Source: Methanolobus vulcani (GTDB taxonomy: Archaea; Halobacteriota; Methanosarcinia; Methanosarcinales; Methanosarcinaceae). Taken from it: DNA of 64,000 bases. The position numbers were made by a program, and so were the translations under genes. Below, piece after piece: positions 26,821 to 37,080 of the stretch. How positions within the stretch are numbered: the first letter of the stretch is position 1; the number at the start of each line of letters is the position of its first letter. The notes beneath the pieces were generated by a model. That model had not been told where the DNA came from. It was given only the letters and a program-made list of their open reading frames with translations, and searched no databases. Location of the stretch: the NCBI RefSeq assembly GCF_006546655.1, contig NZ_VIAQ01000015.1, forward strand, positions 62,001 through 126,000, read 5' to 3'.

Positions 26821-29800
26821 TCAAATTTCCTTTAAAGTTTCCACCAACAGGTCATATTGCTTTTCAAGCTCTTCAAGGTCTGTCTTGATATTTTCCATAT
26901 TCTTTTCACTGGTTTCATGTTCTATCTTTGAAGCTATTTCACTAAGTGCCATTCCCCCAACACTCACTGCAGATCCTTTTATAGAGTGTGCCTTCATTAT
27001 TACTTCATCTTTATTCATTTTGTCAATAGCTTCTTTAAGAGCACTAAGTTGTATAGGCATATTTCTGTTAAAAATTTCAATGATCTGTCTTGCCATTTCA
27101 ATATCGCCCATTACATTATACAAAAATGAATCCTTATCAAATATCACAGGCTCAACTATGTTTTTACTGAGCGATTTATCCGGTATTTCATTTTCAGTGG
27201 ATAGTCCTGACCATTTTTCAATTATCCTGACAAGTGATTTCGGATTGATTGGTTTTGAAAGGTAGTCATTCATTCCTGCATCCTTACAATGTTCTTTATC
27301 CCCTTTCATTGCATGGGCTGTCAGTGCAATGATTGGTATATCGTGGTTCAGTACAGAGGATTCTTTGTTGCGGATATTTTTTGTAGCTTCCAATCCATCC
27401 ATTTCCGGCATCTGTACATCCATAAGAACAAGGTCATACTCTTTCTTTTCAAGAGCTTCGATTGCTTCAAGACCATTATTAGCAACATCTGCGGTGATAC
27501 CTATTTTTTGCAGTAGACCCTGTGCAACACGCTGGTTAATAGCATTATCTTCAACTAGCAAAACCCTCACATTTTTGTTCAGGTTGCTGTTCTGTTCAGC
27601 TATATCTCCACTCATGGCAGGATAATTCTGTTGTTTTTTGCCAACAGCAATTTCGTATAACCGGTTGAAAAGCTCCGATACCTTAACAGGTTTTGTGATA
27701 TAAGCATTAAAATAATCCTTGTTTTCTTCCCATATATCTGAGCTCTCGATCGTAGATCCTAACATTATCAAGTGGACATCTTTAATGTCTTTGTCTGATT
27801 TGATTATACGTCCAAGTAACAGCCCATCCATTTCCGGCATCTGCATATCAAGCAGAACTATCTGGTAAGGGTCACCTGATTTATGTGATTTTAAAAGAGC
27901 GTTAAGTGCTGATGCCCCACTTGAAGCTTCTTCTACGCGCATGTTCCATGAACTTAGCAGTTTGGTGAGAACTTCACGATTAGTTTTATTATCGTCTACT
28001 ATCAGTGCATGCATTCCGTTTAGTACGTCAGTACATACTTTCTTTCCATCTTTACACGAGTGTTTATCAAAAGTAACTTTGAACCAGAACTTAGAACCTT
28101 TTCCTATTTCGCTTTCAACGCCAATCTCGCCATTCATCAGTTCGACAAGCTGCTTTGAAAGAGCAAGTCCCAGCCCGGTTCCGCCATAGTTTCGTGTTGT
28201 TGACGCATCAACCTGGGAGAATTTCTGGAAAAGAAGTTTCTTCTTATCATCAGGAATTCCAATTCCTGTGTCAGTTACAGTAAATAGCAACGTGGCCTGT
28301 GAATCTGTTTCAGAGTCAAGGCTAATGAGAATAACAACTTCTCCCTGATGACTGAATTTGATGGCATTGGAACCCAGATTTATAATAATTTGCTTCAACC
28401 TTACAGGATCAGTTGTGATATTCATGGGTACACCAGGTTCTGCCATGCATATCAGTTCCAGGTCTTTATCACTTATTCTCATGGAGAGCAGTGATGCTAC
28501 TTCTTCCAGAGTATCATTAAGGTCTATATTGAGCTCTTCAAGTTCCAGCTTACCTGCTTCGATCTTTGAGATATCAAGTATATCGTTTATAAGCTCCAGT
28601 AAAACCTCGCCACTCATTTTTATGGTTTCAACATAGTGTCGCTGTTGTTCATCAAGGTGCGTATCAGTCAGCAGACGTGTCATTCCGATAACACCATTCA
28701 TTGGTGTACGTATCTCATGGGACATGTTTGCAAGGAAATCACTCTTTGCCTGTGTGGTTTCCTCTGCTGCATTTTTTGCCTCTATCAGTTTCTTCTCTAT
28801 TTCTTTCCTATCCGAAAGATCATAGAAACTCTCTATGATGTATCTCCTATCATTCATTTTTACAGCAATAGCAGACTTCACAATGGGTATTTCAGTTCCA
28901 TCATGTTTATGCAGAGTGCACTCAGATTTAGAGATTTTCTGATGCATGTCGATAACCGGGCATTTGTCTTTGTTATCAGCACAGACAAAAGTGTTGCAGA
29001 GATTTCCTGTTATCTTTTCTTTTGGCAGGCCGATGAGCTTTTCTGCAATTGGGTTTGCATCAATTATCTCTTTTGTTTCAGCATCTATCATGATAAGGCC
29101 AGTATCAATATTATTGATGATAGTTGCCATTCTTTCGAGGTTCTCTTTTTCCATTTTTTCTATTTTCTTGCGTTCGGTTATATCACGTACCGTCACAAGT
29201 ATAAGTTCCTCTGAACCAAAAAAGACATTAGTTGCAGTAATTTCTACCGGGTAGATTTTTCCACTCTTATGGATATGCTGCGTTTCCTGAGTTACGGATG
29301 TTCCCGGTGGCCGATGTGTCCATTGATGTATGATATCTTCACGCTTACGGTCTGCCGGTAAAAAATCAAATACTGTAAGGTTTAACAGTTCTTCTTTGCT
29401 ATATCCTGATTGATGAACAGCTTCATTGTTGGCATCAATTATATTCCCTTTAAGGTCATGCAGGTAAATTCCTTCCGCAGACTGGTTGAACAACAAGCGA
29501 TATTTTTGTTCACGTTCGCGCAATTCATTTTCAATTTTCTTTTGATGTGTAATGTCCCTGGCAATCCCTTCAATTGATAGCAGGTTCCCTACATCGTCAT
29601 AATTATGGATGGTCTTTTGTTCCAGCCAAAAAATTTCGCCGTTCTTTTTAATCCAGCGGAATGTATTAGTATCTCGTTTGCAATTTTTCTTACTGGTCAT
29701 TCTGAGATTTGTTTCATCATCAGGATGAACCATCTTAAATATGAGTTTGGGATCGGTATAGAATTCATCAGGAGTATAACCTGAGATCTTGAACACAGCA

Positions 29801-30813
29801 GGACTGATGTACGAGAATCCTTCATTAAGTTCATAATGATAGACTATATCATCAGCATTTTCAGCTAAGGTTCTGAACTTTTCTTCACTCTTTTTGAGCG
29901 CTTCTTCTGTTCCTATTTGCCCTATGATATTCCATACGGAATCCATAAGAAGGCTTACCTGAAGCGAATCGTTCTCAGTATAATCATTATCTTTGTTTGC
30001 AACCCCTATTACAGCAACAATTTTTCCTTTTCTGAAAATAGGGATGGTCATAAATTTCTCAATTTCAACGTGTCCATGAGGATAGCCCCTGATCAATGGA
30101 TTTGGTTGATGACAATCATTGACTATGATTGCTTTTCGCTGCCTGACAGGCTCTCCCCAGATACCGGTATCCTCAAGATTATAAAGAAAATCTATTTTTG
30201 AAACATTACATTGTTCCATTACATTCCTTGACCACGAGTTAAGTGTAAATTTTTTCTCTTCTTCGTTGTAGTCAAAAATATAACCAACTTTACTTTTGCT
30301 GAGTATAATAGCTTTTTCAAGTGCAAGGTCAAGTGCTTCATTAATTGAATCGTGCTTTGTCTGAAGTATCTCTACAAGGATTTTTAATCTTTCATCCCTG
30401 GCACGCAATTCATTTTCTGCTTTTTTTGTTTCAGTGATGTCTTGCAGAGCAAAGCAAATGAGTTCTTTTTCATCGATTATAATAGGAATTGTGCGGATTT
30501 CAATATTGCATTCTTTTTCTGCATATATATGGCTGAAGGAAAAGTCATTTTGAATACCTTCACCTGTTTTGTCTATGCACAACTTGATCTCTTTCTCGGG
30601 TAATGCATTGATATCAGATACTTTTTTTCCGATTACGGATTTATAAGAACACTTATAGTAATCACAGGCAGCATTATTTGCATCCAGTATCTCAAGACTT
30701 TCAGGGTCTATAAGCAGCATTACAGCATTGTTATTTTCAAATAATGCTTTGTATCTTTTAGAATCATTGTTCTTGATCATTTCTGCTTTTCCGTTATTGC
30801 ATCCAATCATCAT
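26821..30813 (-). CDS. Hybrid sensor histidine kinase (PAS-GAF-PAS3-HisKA-HATPase-REC-REC-Hpt)
   Basis: 1330 residues, no membrane segment. Order seen: PAS (about 20-130), GAF (about 150-305), three PAS/PAC units (about 315-690; [11 protein letters not shown] between them), HisKA with [15 protein letters not shown] near residue 697, HATPase with [15 protein letters not shown] and [10 protein letters not shown], receiver 1 ([12 protein letters not shown] near 986), receiver 2 ([13 protein letters not shown] near 1129) and an Hpt domain ([15 protein letters not shown], His near 1276). All phosphotransfer residues look present, so a full internal relay is possible. The GAF region ([10 protein letters not shown]) may bind a small ligand. 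No partner regulator adjoins. Confidence 0.92.
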   Translation of the reverse strand: MMIGCNNGKAEMIKNNDSKRYKALFENNNAVMLLIDPESLEILDANNAACDYYKCSYKSVIGKKVSDINALPEKEIKLCIDKTGEGIQNDFSFSHIYAEKECNIEIRTIPIIIDEKELICFALQDITETKKAENELRARDERLKILVEILQTKHDSINEALDLALEKAIILSKSKVGYIFDYNEEEKKFTLNSWSRNVMEQCNVSKIDFLYNLEDTGIWGEPVRQRKAIIVNDCHQPNPLIRGYPHGHVEIEKFMTIPIFRKGKIVAVIGVANKDNDYTENDSLQVSLLMDSVWNIIGQIGTEEALKKSEEKFRTLAENADDIVYHYELNEGFSYISPAVFKISGYTPDEFYTDPKLIFKMVHPDDETNLRMTSKKNCKRDTNTFRWIKKNGEIFWLEQKTIHNYDDVGNLLSIEGIARDITHQKKIENELREREQKYRLLFNQSAEGIYLHDLKGNIIDANNEAVHQSGYSKEELLNLTVFDFLPADRKREDIIHQWTHRPPGTSVTQETQHIHKSGKIYPVEITATNVFFGSEELILVTVRDITERKKIEKMEKENLERMATIINNIDTGLIMIDAETKEIIDANPIAEKLIGLPKEKITGNLCNTFVCADNKDKCPVIDMHQKISKSECTLHKHDGTEIPIVKSAIAVKMNDRRYIIESFYDLSDRKEIEKKLIEAKNAAEETTQAKSDFLANMSHEIRTPMNGVIGMTRLLTDTHLDEQQRHYVETIKMSGEVLLELINDILDISKIEAGKLELEELNIDLNDTLEEVASLLSMRISDKDLELICMAEPGVPMNITTDPVRLKQIIINLGSNAIKFSHQGEVVILISLDSETDSQATLLFTVTDTGIGIPDDKKKLLFQKFSQVDASTTRNYGGTGLGLALSKQLVELMNGEIGVESEIGKGSKFWFKVTFDKHSCKDGKKVCTDVLNGMHALIVDDNKTNREVLTKLLSSWNMRVEEASSGASALNALLKSHKSGDPYQIVLLDMQMPEMDGLLLGRIIKSDKDIKDVHLIMLGSTIESSDIWEENKDYFNAYITKPVKVSELFNRLYEIAVGKKQQNYPAMSGDIAEQNSNLNKNVRVLLVEDNAINQRVAQGLLQKIGITADVANNGLEAIEALEKKEYDLVLMDVQMPEMDGLEATKNIRNKESSVLNHDIPIIALTAHAMKGDKEHCKDAGMNDYLSKPINPKSLVRIIEKWSGLSTENEIPDKSLSKNIVEPVIFDKDSFLYNVMGDIEMARQIIEIFNRNMPIQLSALKEAIDKMNKDEVIMKAHSIKGSAVSVGGMALSEIASKIEHETSEKNMENIKTDLEELEKQYDLLVETLKEI

Positions 30814-31153
30814 ATCTCCTTGCCAGGTGATTTTCCTGGTAAAGAATCACTTTCTTTAGAGGCATTTGTTCACTATAAGTTCCTTGTAAGTGAAACAAAT
30901 AACACATATGCATTGCTCATTTATATGAGTTATATTATATATGGTGCTGTATTATATAACTTCTCTGAGCCACAACTTTTTAAAAAACAATATAAGTCAG
31001 CACAGATTGAACAGTCAATATAGTAAGTGAGAACAATATCATACGATATGTTCTCTAATCTCAAAATAAACTTTATTAAATCATGGAAAAGGCCTACCTG
31101 ATTAATGATATCAGGAGAATATATTTAATTTCAGGTAAACCGTGGTGTCATAG
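30814..31153. other. Non-coding gap between kinase and acidic protein gene
   Basis: About 340 AT-rich bases with no credible gene. TATATTATATATGG near 30929-30945 on the minus-strand side could form the promoter of the sensor kinase. Nothing else is evident. Confidence 0.4.
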
Positions 31154-31181
31154 GAAGGTCATTGTATCAGAACAATGACTT
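31154..31181 (-). terminator. Hairpin at the end of the acidic protein gene
   Basis: GTCATTGT and ACAATGAC pair across six bases and overlap the stop codon of the gene ending at 31167. No long T-tract follows, so it may stabilise or process the RNA rather than terminate. Confidence 0.4.
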
Positions 31182-31802
31182 AAGCATATTGATAAGGCCG
31201 CTGAGAAGCCCTGTGGTCTCTTCATTCGAGTCTGTAGTAGAATCTGCACTATTGTCGGAATCACTATCAGTTGATCCTTCGTCCGGTCTTCCCATCTGAG
31301 CTCCATCGCCCATACTTCCATTTCCAGGGAATTCTCCATCTGGTGCTCCTTCAGGTGCCTGCATGGTTCCGTTTCCCATCATGCTTTCACCTTCCATGGG
31401 TTCCATTTCACCCATTCCTCTTTCTCCACCAGGTCCATTTTGCTGCATCAGGGATTCACGGACTTCTTCCGGTGCCTCTTCCATCATTGTTCTGAGTTCA
31501 TTCATTATGTCCTCAACAGCATCTTCATCATCTGTGTCTTCTAGTTCTGTTTTCAGTGACTCCATCTGCTCAAGAAGGCTGTCTATGGATTCTAATGTGT
31601 CATCATCGTCCGTTTCTGATTGAAGGGTGGTAAGTGCATCTATATTGTTCTCTATCATTTCAAGTGTCATTTCTTTCATCTGGGTAGCATCCATTTCCGG
31701 TATTTCCATGCTGTCACTGTCTTCCAGTGCATAAACTCCCGGTATTGCGGTGCTAAACATTATCATTAGTAAAGCAAATGATATCGTTAACTCTCTTCTC
31801 AT
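31167..31802 (-). CDS. Secreted acidic Met/Gly-rich protein
   Basis: 211 residues. A signal peptide is clear (MRRELTISFALLMIMFSTAIPGVYA). Residues 26-110 are a highly acidic helical segment with ESIDSLLEQMESLKTELEDTDDEDAVEDIMNEL, resembling the unit repeated in the neighbour at 31899. Residues 115-165 are Gly/Met/Pro-rich and 165-190 Ser/Asp-rich; the last residues LLSGLINMLKSLF form an amphipathic helix. No enzymatic motif is seen. An extracellular, possibly metal- or envelope-binding role can only be guessed. Confidence 0.7.
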   Translation of the reverse strand: MRRELTISFALLMIMFSTAIPGVYALEDSDSMEIPEMDATQMKEMTLEMIENNIDALTTLQSETDDDDTLESIDSLLEQMESLKTELEDTDDEDAVEDIMNELRTMMEEAPEEVRESLMQQNGPGGERGMGEMEPMEGESMMGNGTMQAPEGAPDGEFPGNGSMGDGAQMGRPDEGSTDSDSDNSADSTTDSNEETTGLLSGLINMLKSLF

Positions 31803-31898
31803 GTTAAAACTCCTTTAATTTAGATTTATGAGATAGGAATGATCCTATCTCATAGAGGTTGGTGGTAGTGATTATATCACAGACTATTCCTTTTCTTC

Positions 31899-32678
31899 TT
31901 ACTCTTCGGTTACCTCTTCCTCAAGTTCAGGAGCAGGGCCCATTGGTCTGTGTTCTCCTCCATACCCTTCAGGACGTGGGTTGTTTTCCCTGTATTCTTC
32001 CAGTATTTCCTTTAGTTCATCAAGTGAATCTACACTGTCGATGTCTTCAAGAAGCTCATCAAGTTCAGTTATCTGCTTCTCTATTTCTGCTTCTTCGTCA
32101 TCATCTTCAGTGTCTGCAAGCTTTTCATCGAGCATTTCGATTCTTTTGGTTATGTGTTCTGTTTCTCTCTCTACAAGATACTCCATTTCTTCATCATCTG
32201 AATCGAATACCATCTCTTTTACATCCGGTCTTTCACCCTTTACCGGATTCTCCGTCATCATAGATTCCCTGGCAGTTTCCATTATTTCTTTGATATCATC
32301 GAGTGTAGTTGCATCTTCGATGTCTTCAAGAAGCTCATTAAGTTCAGTTATCTGCTCTTCAATTTCTGCTTCTTCATCTTCATCATCTGTGTCTGCAAGT
32401 TTTTCTTCAAGCATTTCTATTTGCCTGGAGATGGATTCATTTGCTCTTTCTACAAGGAAGTCCATTTCTTCTTCTTCGGTATCAAAGACTGGAGCCTCCA
32501 TGTCATCACTGTCCATATCGGGAGCTCCGCAAGGACCGTGTCCCATCTTATGATCTACAGCTCCTCCGGAGTCATCTGATGTTTCTGTTTCATCGGCAAA
32601 GGCGCCTGGTGTCACAGCACATAACACCATTGCTACCAATGAAATACAGGTCAGTATTTTCAAGACTTTGTGTTTCAT
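31899..32678 (-). CDS. Secreted acidic coiled-coil protein with internal duplication
   Basis: 259 residues with a signal peptide (MKHKVLKILTCISLVAMVLCAVTPGAFA). Two copies of a roughly 73-residue unit follow, at about residues 67-139 and 157-229: each begins F-D-x-E/D-x-E-E-M-x-x-L-V-E-R, passes IEMLEEKLADTDD/IEMLDEKLADTED and EEQITELNELLEDI, and ends with a D-x-I/L-K-E-I helix. The pattern is strongly coiled-coil and acidic. The copies diverge evenly, so the duplication is not recent. Function unknown. It probably shares a transcript with the related protein at 31167, 96 bases downstream. Confidence 0.75.
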   Translation of the reverse strand: MKHKVLKILTCISLVAMVLCAVTPGAFADETETSDDSGGAVDHKMGHGPCGAPDMDSDDMEAPVFDTEEEEMDFLVERANESISRQIEMLEEKLADTDDEDEEAEIEEQITELNELLEDIEDATTLDDIKEIMETARESMMTENPVKGERPDVKEMVFDSDDEEMEYLVERETEHITKRIEMLDEKLADTEDDDEEAEIEKQITELDELLEDIDSVDSLDELKEILEEYRENNPRPEGYGGEHRPMGPAPELEEEVTEE

Positions 32679-33442
32679 TTTCTGTCTCCTTTTTCTCTGC
32701 CCTGTCAGAGAATTGCCTCAATTATTGGCGTGCTTCTGACATTTTCCAGATTTGCAGGCTTAAATATAAGGATACTTAGCAAAAAGAAGTTCAATTACGT
32801 CTTTAAATTTAAAAATAAAACTTCTATAAAGTTTTATTATTCGGGGAAACCTTTGAAATGCTTAAAACAAAAGATTAAATTTAAAATCTGATGTTGGATA
32901 TGTTGATGTCCGGAAGAAATTTGCAGATTTTATGTAATCTAATATCAAAGAAAAGCCTATGATGTGGTAATATTAAACCGGCTATTATTTTATTGTAATT
33001 GATTTCAATAAATGAGCTGTATGTAAGTTCAATTTTTAAAAGTTCGAATTTTCAATGCTATTAATAGTCATGTCCGATCTGTTTCTATGGTGTTGACAAA
33101 TGCCAATCTGTTCTCATCTCTTCTCAGAACTACTCTGATCAATCAATTTATAAATGTCGATATAACAAGTTTAAATCGATTATAAATTGATATTTTTAGT
33201 TTTTAACAGCTTTTGTCTATCTATATAGTTTTAATTTTAAATTATATTCTCAAAAAAGCTTTATAAAGCTTAAAATGCCTGATACTTGCTTATTATTTTC
33301 CTGAAAATCTCTTTCGCTTTAAGTATGTTTATATTTTAATCTCCCAATTCGGAGTATAATTCAAAAAACGTAAAGGTGCATTATACTATGTTAATTTGCT
33401 ATACACAATACCATAAAAAGAGAATAATCAGGAGGTGATCCC
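32679..33442. other. 764-base divergent intergenic region
   Basis: AT-rich and without a credible gene. It holds a repeated AAATCGATTATAAATTGATAT-type stretch near 33173-33193 and, before the 33443 gene, GTATGTTTATATTTTAATC (about 33323-33341), which resembles the promoters of the two C-rich RNAs. GGAGGTGATC at 33431-33440 is a full anti-16S match and gives the 33443 gene a very strong ribosome site. Confidence 0.45.
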
Positions 33443-34336
33443 ATGAAAAAGTTACCACTTATAGTATTGGGAGTTCTCGTAGTGATGGTGTTAATAATGG
33501 GTCTGTCGGATCGTGACAGGCACCATGGCTATGAAGGCAATTCTAAAATGTCTTCCAGCCCGCCGGAATACACATTATATGGTGAAGTCCAATCACCTGT
33601 TTCGAATGAAAAAATAAATCCAAAAGATGAGAAGTCATTTCTGGAGGATAATGTAGAGAAATCTGATGAGATAATTCTACGTCTTGAAGATTCCATAGAG
33701 CGTCTGGAAAACGAAGGAAAGGATGTAAGTGATCTTCAGGAAATGGTTACAGATTATTCATCACTGGTTTCCGATGCAAAGGCGTATCTTGAAAAGGCAG
33801 ATAGTGCAGAATCCGCCTCTGAAGAGGAGAAATACATTTCTTTGTCCAGAGAAAAGATGATCCAGTCTGATATCTTGCTGAAAAAGATATTTGTGGACAT
33901 GCACAATTATATGCCAGGGCCTGTTGAAATAACGGGAAATGAAAGTCTTGATGCCAATGGAAGCGGAGTAATAATTCTCTCCGGTGATCTTGATGCCGAT
34001 ATCAGTATGTCTTCTGGAAAAATCTCTGTAGTAGACTTTGAAGGTGACATGTCTATTGATACGGATGAATTGGAAAATGCAAATATAGTTACTGAATCTG
34101 CAATTTCCACATCTGCAAATAATGAATCACATAGAATGATTTCTTATGTGGATGTTCAGGGCAATGTGAGCCTGTCAGGTTCAAGTATGACAATTGCTGT
34201 TATGGGTGACAATACAACTCTGCATGTAACTGGTTCTGGAGAAATCCAGCTCTATGGAAATGGAAGTTATTGTCTGGATAATTCCGGTTCTGTAACTGAA
34301 GGGTTCTGGTTAGCACCTATATTTGATACTGTATGA
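33443..34336 (+). CDS. Secreted protein of duplicated envelope module, copy 1
   Basis: 297 residues. An N-terminal hydrophobic segment (KKLPLIVLGVLVVMVLIMGL) is followed by a His/Asp-rich linker, a helical middle of about residues 65-155 (EDNVEKSDEIILRLEDSIERLENEGKDV, likely coiled coil) and a beta-rich C-terminal half with SGVIILSGDLDADISMSSGKISVVDFEGDMSID and YVDVQGNVSLSGSSMTIAVMGDNTTL, resembling a repetitive adhesin or DUF4097-like strand pattern. The paralogue at 36170 has the same layout. It is followed 45 bases later by a membrane regulator. No known family recognised; surface-exposed by inference. Confidence 0.75.
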   Translation: MKKLPLIVLGVLVVMVLIMGLSDRDRHHGYEGNSKMSSSPPEYTLYGEVQSPVSNEKINPKDEKSFLEDNVEKSDEIILRLEDSIERLENEGKDVSDLQEMVTDYSSLVSDAKAYLEKADSAESASEEEKYISLSREKMIQSDILLKKIFVDMHNYMPGPVEITGNESLDANGSGVIILSGDLDADISMSSGKISVVDFEGDMSIDTDELENANIVTESAISTSANNESHRMISYVDVQGNVSLSGSSMTIAVMGDNTTLHVTGSGEIQLYGNGSYCLDNSGSVTEGFWLAPIFDTV

Positions 34337-34381
34337 CACTGTATAGCACCAAAATAAAACCACCCTGGATGGTATTGTAAC

Positions 34382-35191
34382 ATGAAAGTGACATCCTTTG
34401 CAGGTTGCATTGCCATCCTTCTTATTTTATCTACAGTAGCTGGTGCAGAGAACACTGCAACTGTTCATGGTGTGGCTTATGACTGGAGTACTCTTGCTCC
34501 TCTGGATAATGTTATAATTGAAGTAAACTCCACTCCTGCGCAATCCATAGTTGCAAAATATGGAGTGTATTCTTTTGATCTTCCGGAAGGGAACTATCGT
34601 ATAACTGCAAGTTATTACATGAATAATGATCTTATTTGCTATGACGAGGAAGATATTACGATCGCAGATGAAGGAAATTATGTCGTAGATCTGCTATTGA
34701 TTCCTTCATATTCGAATAACAGTACACAAGAAACTATTAGTTCTATTAGTTCTAGTTCTGTCCATTCTTCTATCAACCTTCTAACGTTATCTGTTATCGT
34801 AGTCCTGATTTTACTTGCTTCACTGGTTTTCAAAATACGGAACCCCGAGAAAACAGGGGTATTGGCGAAAAAACAGGAAAACAGGTCAAAATCATTTCCA
34901 AATAATACAGGCAAAACGAATTCGAGTCATTTAGTTCTTCAAAATACGTCCGCATCCAAAAATAGCATGCATAATCAACAATCAGCCGCATTGAGTTCCG
35001 AGCATCTGGAAATACTTGATATTATTCGCTCTGCCGGTGGAACAATGTCACAAAAAGAATTACGTAAACATCTGAGCTATTCAGAAGGTAAGGCAAGTGT
35101 AATGATTTTTGACCTTGAAAATAGAGGTTATATAAAGAAAGTAAAAAAAGGCCGTGGAAATATCCTGTATCTTATCGAAATGGATGCCTGA
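34382..35191 (+). CDS. Membrane-anchored winged-helix regulator with extracellular domain, copy 1
   Basis: 269 residues. Signal peptide (to about residue 22), an outside carboxypeptidase-regulatory/PEGA-like beta domain at 23-105 (ATVHGVAYDWSTLAPLDNVIIEVNSTPAQS), one membrane helix near 135-155 (LTLSVIVVLILLASLVF), a Ser/Asn-rich linker and a C-terminal winged helix at about 205-269 (EILDIIRSAGGTMSQKELRKHLSYSEGKASVMIFDLENRGYIKKVKKGRGNILYL). This is a one-component sensor design: outside domain, membrane helix, DNA-binding domain inside. The paralogue is at 37081. The operon partner at 33443 may present the signal; this is inference. Confidence 0.8.
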   Translation: MKVTSFAGCIAILLILSTVAGAENTATVHGVAYDWSTLAPLDNVIIEVNSTPAQSIVAKYGVYSFDLPEGNYRITASYYMNNDLICYDEEDITIADEGNYVVDLLLIPSYSNNSTQETISSISSSSVHSSINLLTLSVIVVLILLASLVFKIRNPEKTGVLAKKQENRSKSFPNNTGKTNSSHLVLQNTSASKNSMHNQQSAALSSEHLEILDIIRSAGGTMSQKELRKHLSYSEGKASVMIFDLENRGYIKKVKKGRGNILYLIEMDA

Positions 35192-35473
35192 TTCGGCAAA
35201 TCTGAAGGCCAAATGCCCTGTTTTTGTGTTCTCTTATCCTATCATACATAATTACAATTTCCCATGTATCATATCTTTTAATTGATATCATAAATTTACG
35301 CATTTATAAGGCTCAATGTGTGTTTTAAAAGTTCCAAACTCTCCTAATAAGCGTTAAAACATCTATATGATCTTTTTTTATGATTTAATGTAGCTATAAA
35401 GTATTAAATCCAATATTTGGTGGATGATCCTTTTTCTTGTAAGTATGCTTTTATTTAAAATTACCAATTGGTG

Positions 35474-35631
35474 AATTGCCCGACAACTACTATGTTGGAG
35501 GGCACCACCCCACTTAGGTGGCACCTAACCCCCAACCACATCCAGCCTAAGGTGCCACCACTGTACCAACAACCCCCTCCTCGCTTAAGAGGTGCCCACC
35601 CTATCCGGGGCATCTCTTAACCGATACGGAG
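35474..35631 (+). ncRNA. C-rich structured RNA element, copy 1
   Basis: A TATA box TTTTATTTAAAA (35449-35460) predicts transcription from about 35475. Three hairpins follow. P1 (35478-35503): GCCC, GA/GA internal loop, CAAC/GTTG, GGGC. P2: GGTGGCACCT 35517-35526 with AGGTGCCACC 35550-35559. P3: TTAAGAGGTGCCC 35585-35597 with its complement 35608-35620, one G-U pair. The tail CCGATACGGAG ends just before a small ORF. The same architecture recurs at 38311-38478 with compensating base changes in P2. Cytosine content is far above the surrounding DNA. Confidence 0.7.
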
Positions 35632-35655
35632 TAAAAAGGTGAATATTTGCCTGAT

Positions 35656-35886
35656 ATGAAAGATACCTTAAAGCAATTCATAGACTCAAGGCTTCAGGAA
35701 GCAACTCGTGCCCAGGCCATTTATCCCAATAATGTATATGTTGCATCCGGTCTGATCAAACAGCTTAAATCCGATAAGTTACATGACCTCTCAGAGTCAT
35801 CCTCACGTGATTCTGACTTTAAGGATATTGACATTTCCAGATGTCACCATATAAAGACGCCAGCAAAGAAGGATTTCCTTTGGTGA
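35656..35886 (+). CDS. Small hypothetical protein after C-rich RNA, copy 1
   Basis: 76 residues from ATG 35656 (MKDTLKQFIDSRLQEATRAQ); a TTG at 35647 is also in frame and is closer to AGGTGA at 35637-35642, so the true start is uncertain. Soluble, mixed charge, ending HHIKTPAKKDFLW. No family recognised. It begins 25 bases after the conserved RNA tail, so the RNA may control its translation. Confidence 0.5.
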   Translation: MKDTLKQFIDSRLQEATRAQAIYPNNVYVASGLIKQLKSDKLHDLSESSSRDSDFKDIDISRCHHIKTPAKKDFLW

Positions 35887-36169
35887 TATTTTATATTTGT
35901 TTGTTCTTATCTTTGCTAGTTTGTTCCTATGGTCTTCAGGCCGTTTTCTGCTTTATCGGCCCAAGTCCATATTTTTATATTTTGGATACTTGATTTCAAT
36001 TGGTCGATTTTTATTTATAAAACGGGCAGTCTCATGGCTATCTTTTTATATAAATACAATTCATTGAAAGAGAGAAAACGTTTAATGCAGATGATATCTG
36101 TTACCTTGTAATAGTGCAGACACATAATTATAATTAATTTAATTAATTGATCTCAGGATGTGGCCATCA

Positions 36170-37066
36170 ATGAAAAAAATGCCTCTTACAGTATTAATTA
36201 TCCTTATGTTAATGGTTGTAATTTCAGGTTTGGCTGATTCTGATGATTCACATCCGTATTCTGATGACAGACAGGATGATCACAGAGGTCGTTCTGCACC
36301 TCCTTTAGATGTGTTTACTCTATCTCCCACGATGAATGAAGAAAGTTTCCTTGAAGATAATATAGATAAATCCGAATCAATGGTTCTAAGGCTTGAAAAT
36401 GCCAGCCAGGAACTGGAGAATAAAGGGAATGATGTTTCTGATCTTAAGGGAATGATAACGTATTACTCTCATTTAGTATCTGAATCCCGTTCTTATCTTG
36501 AAATGGCGAATTCTGCGTATTCAGAAGATGAAAAACAGAAGTTTCTGGGACTGTCCAGAGAGAGTATAATCAAGGCGAATTCAGAACTCAAACCAATACT
36601 GGATGAAATGAAGGAATATCTTCCTGGTCCTGTTATACTGGAGAACAACACACTCAATGCACAAGGTAGCGGAGTTGCCATTCTATCAGGCGATCTCGAA
36701 ATGAGTTTTTTCCTGACAGAAGGCAAATTCTCTGTGGTTGATTTTGATGGCAACATGATTATTGATATGGATGCTGATTATAGTATGGAATCCCCATCAG
36801 AAAGGATGCTTCCGACTGATTTGGCTAAATCTCACACAATGGAATCATATATCGATGTAACAGGTAATGTTTCCATATCAGGTTCTGCCTGTACAGTAGC
36901 TATTATGGCAGATAATATGACCCTGACTGCAACCGGACAGGGTGAGATTGAACTTATAGGAAATGGAACTTATTATCTCGATAACGGTATATCTGAAGAA
37001 CAAGAAAATGTGTGGATGATACCAATATTTGAAAGGACAGATGTTGGAAAACCGTTCAAGGAATGA
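36170..37066 (+). CDS. Secreted protein of duplicated envelope module, copy 2
   Basis: 298 residues and paralogous to 33443. N-terminal hydrophobic segment MKKMPLTVLIILMLMVVISGLA, then an Asp/His-rich linker (DSHPYSDDRQDDHRG). The middle is helical (LEDNIDKSESMVLRLENASQELENKGNDVSDLKGMITYYSHLVSESRSYLE), aligning closely with copy 1. The C-terminal beta part includes GSGVAILSGDLEMSFFLTEGKFSVVDFDGNMIIDMD and YIDVTGNVSISGSACTVAIMADNMTLTATGQGEIELIGNGTYYLD. ATG 36170 is preferred to 36158 by alignment with copy 1. The membrane regulator follows 14 bases later or overlaps, depending on its start. Confidence 0.75.
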   Translation: MKKMPLTVLIILMLMVVISGLADSDDSHPYSDDRQDDHRGRSAPPLDVFTLSPTMNEESFLEDNIDKSESMVLRLENASQELENKGNDVSDLKGMITYYSHLVSESRSYLEMANSAYSEDEKQKFLGLSRESIIKANSELKPILDEMKEYLPGPVILENNTLNAQGSGVAILSGDLEMSFFLTEGKFSVVDFDGNMIIDMDADYSMESPSERMLPTDLAKSHTMESYIDVTGNVSISGSACTVAIMADNMTLTATGQGEIELIGNGTYYLDNGISEEQENVWMIPIFERTDVGKPFKE

Positions 37067-37080
37067 CAGGGTTGCGTGAC

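Noticed and set aside
28636-29214. 192-residue plus-strand frame with hydrophobic runs
   Set aside because: Lies wholly inside the hybrid kinase gene on the other strand, which has a full set of domain motifs.
31981-32553. 190-residue Ser-rich frame on the plus strand
   Set aside because: Antisense shadow of the acidic coiled-coil gene at 31899-32678; GAA/GAT-rich codons read backwards give serine runs. No ribosome site.
35461-35640. CRISPR-like reading of the C-rich repeats
   Set aside because: There are only two copies, about 2.8 kb apart, with varying sequence and kept pairing, and no cas genes; a structured RNA explains them better.
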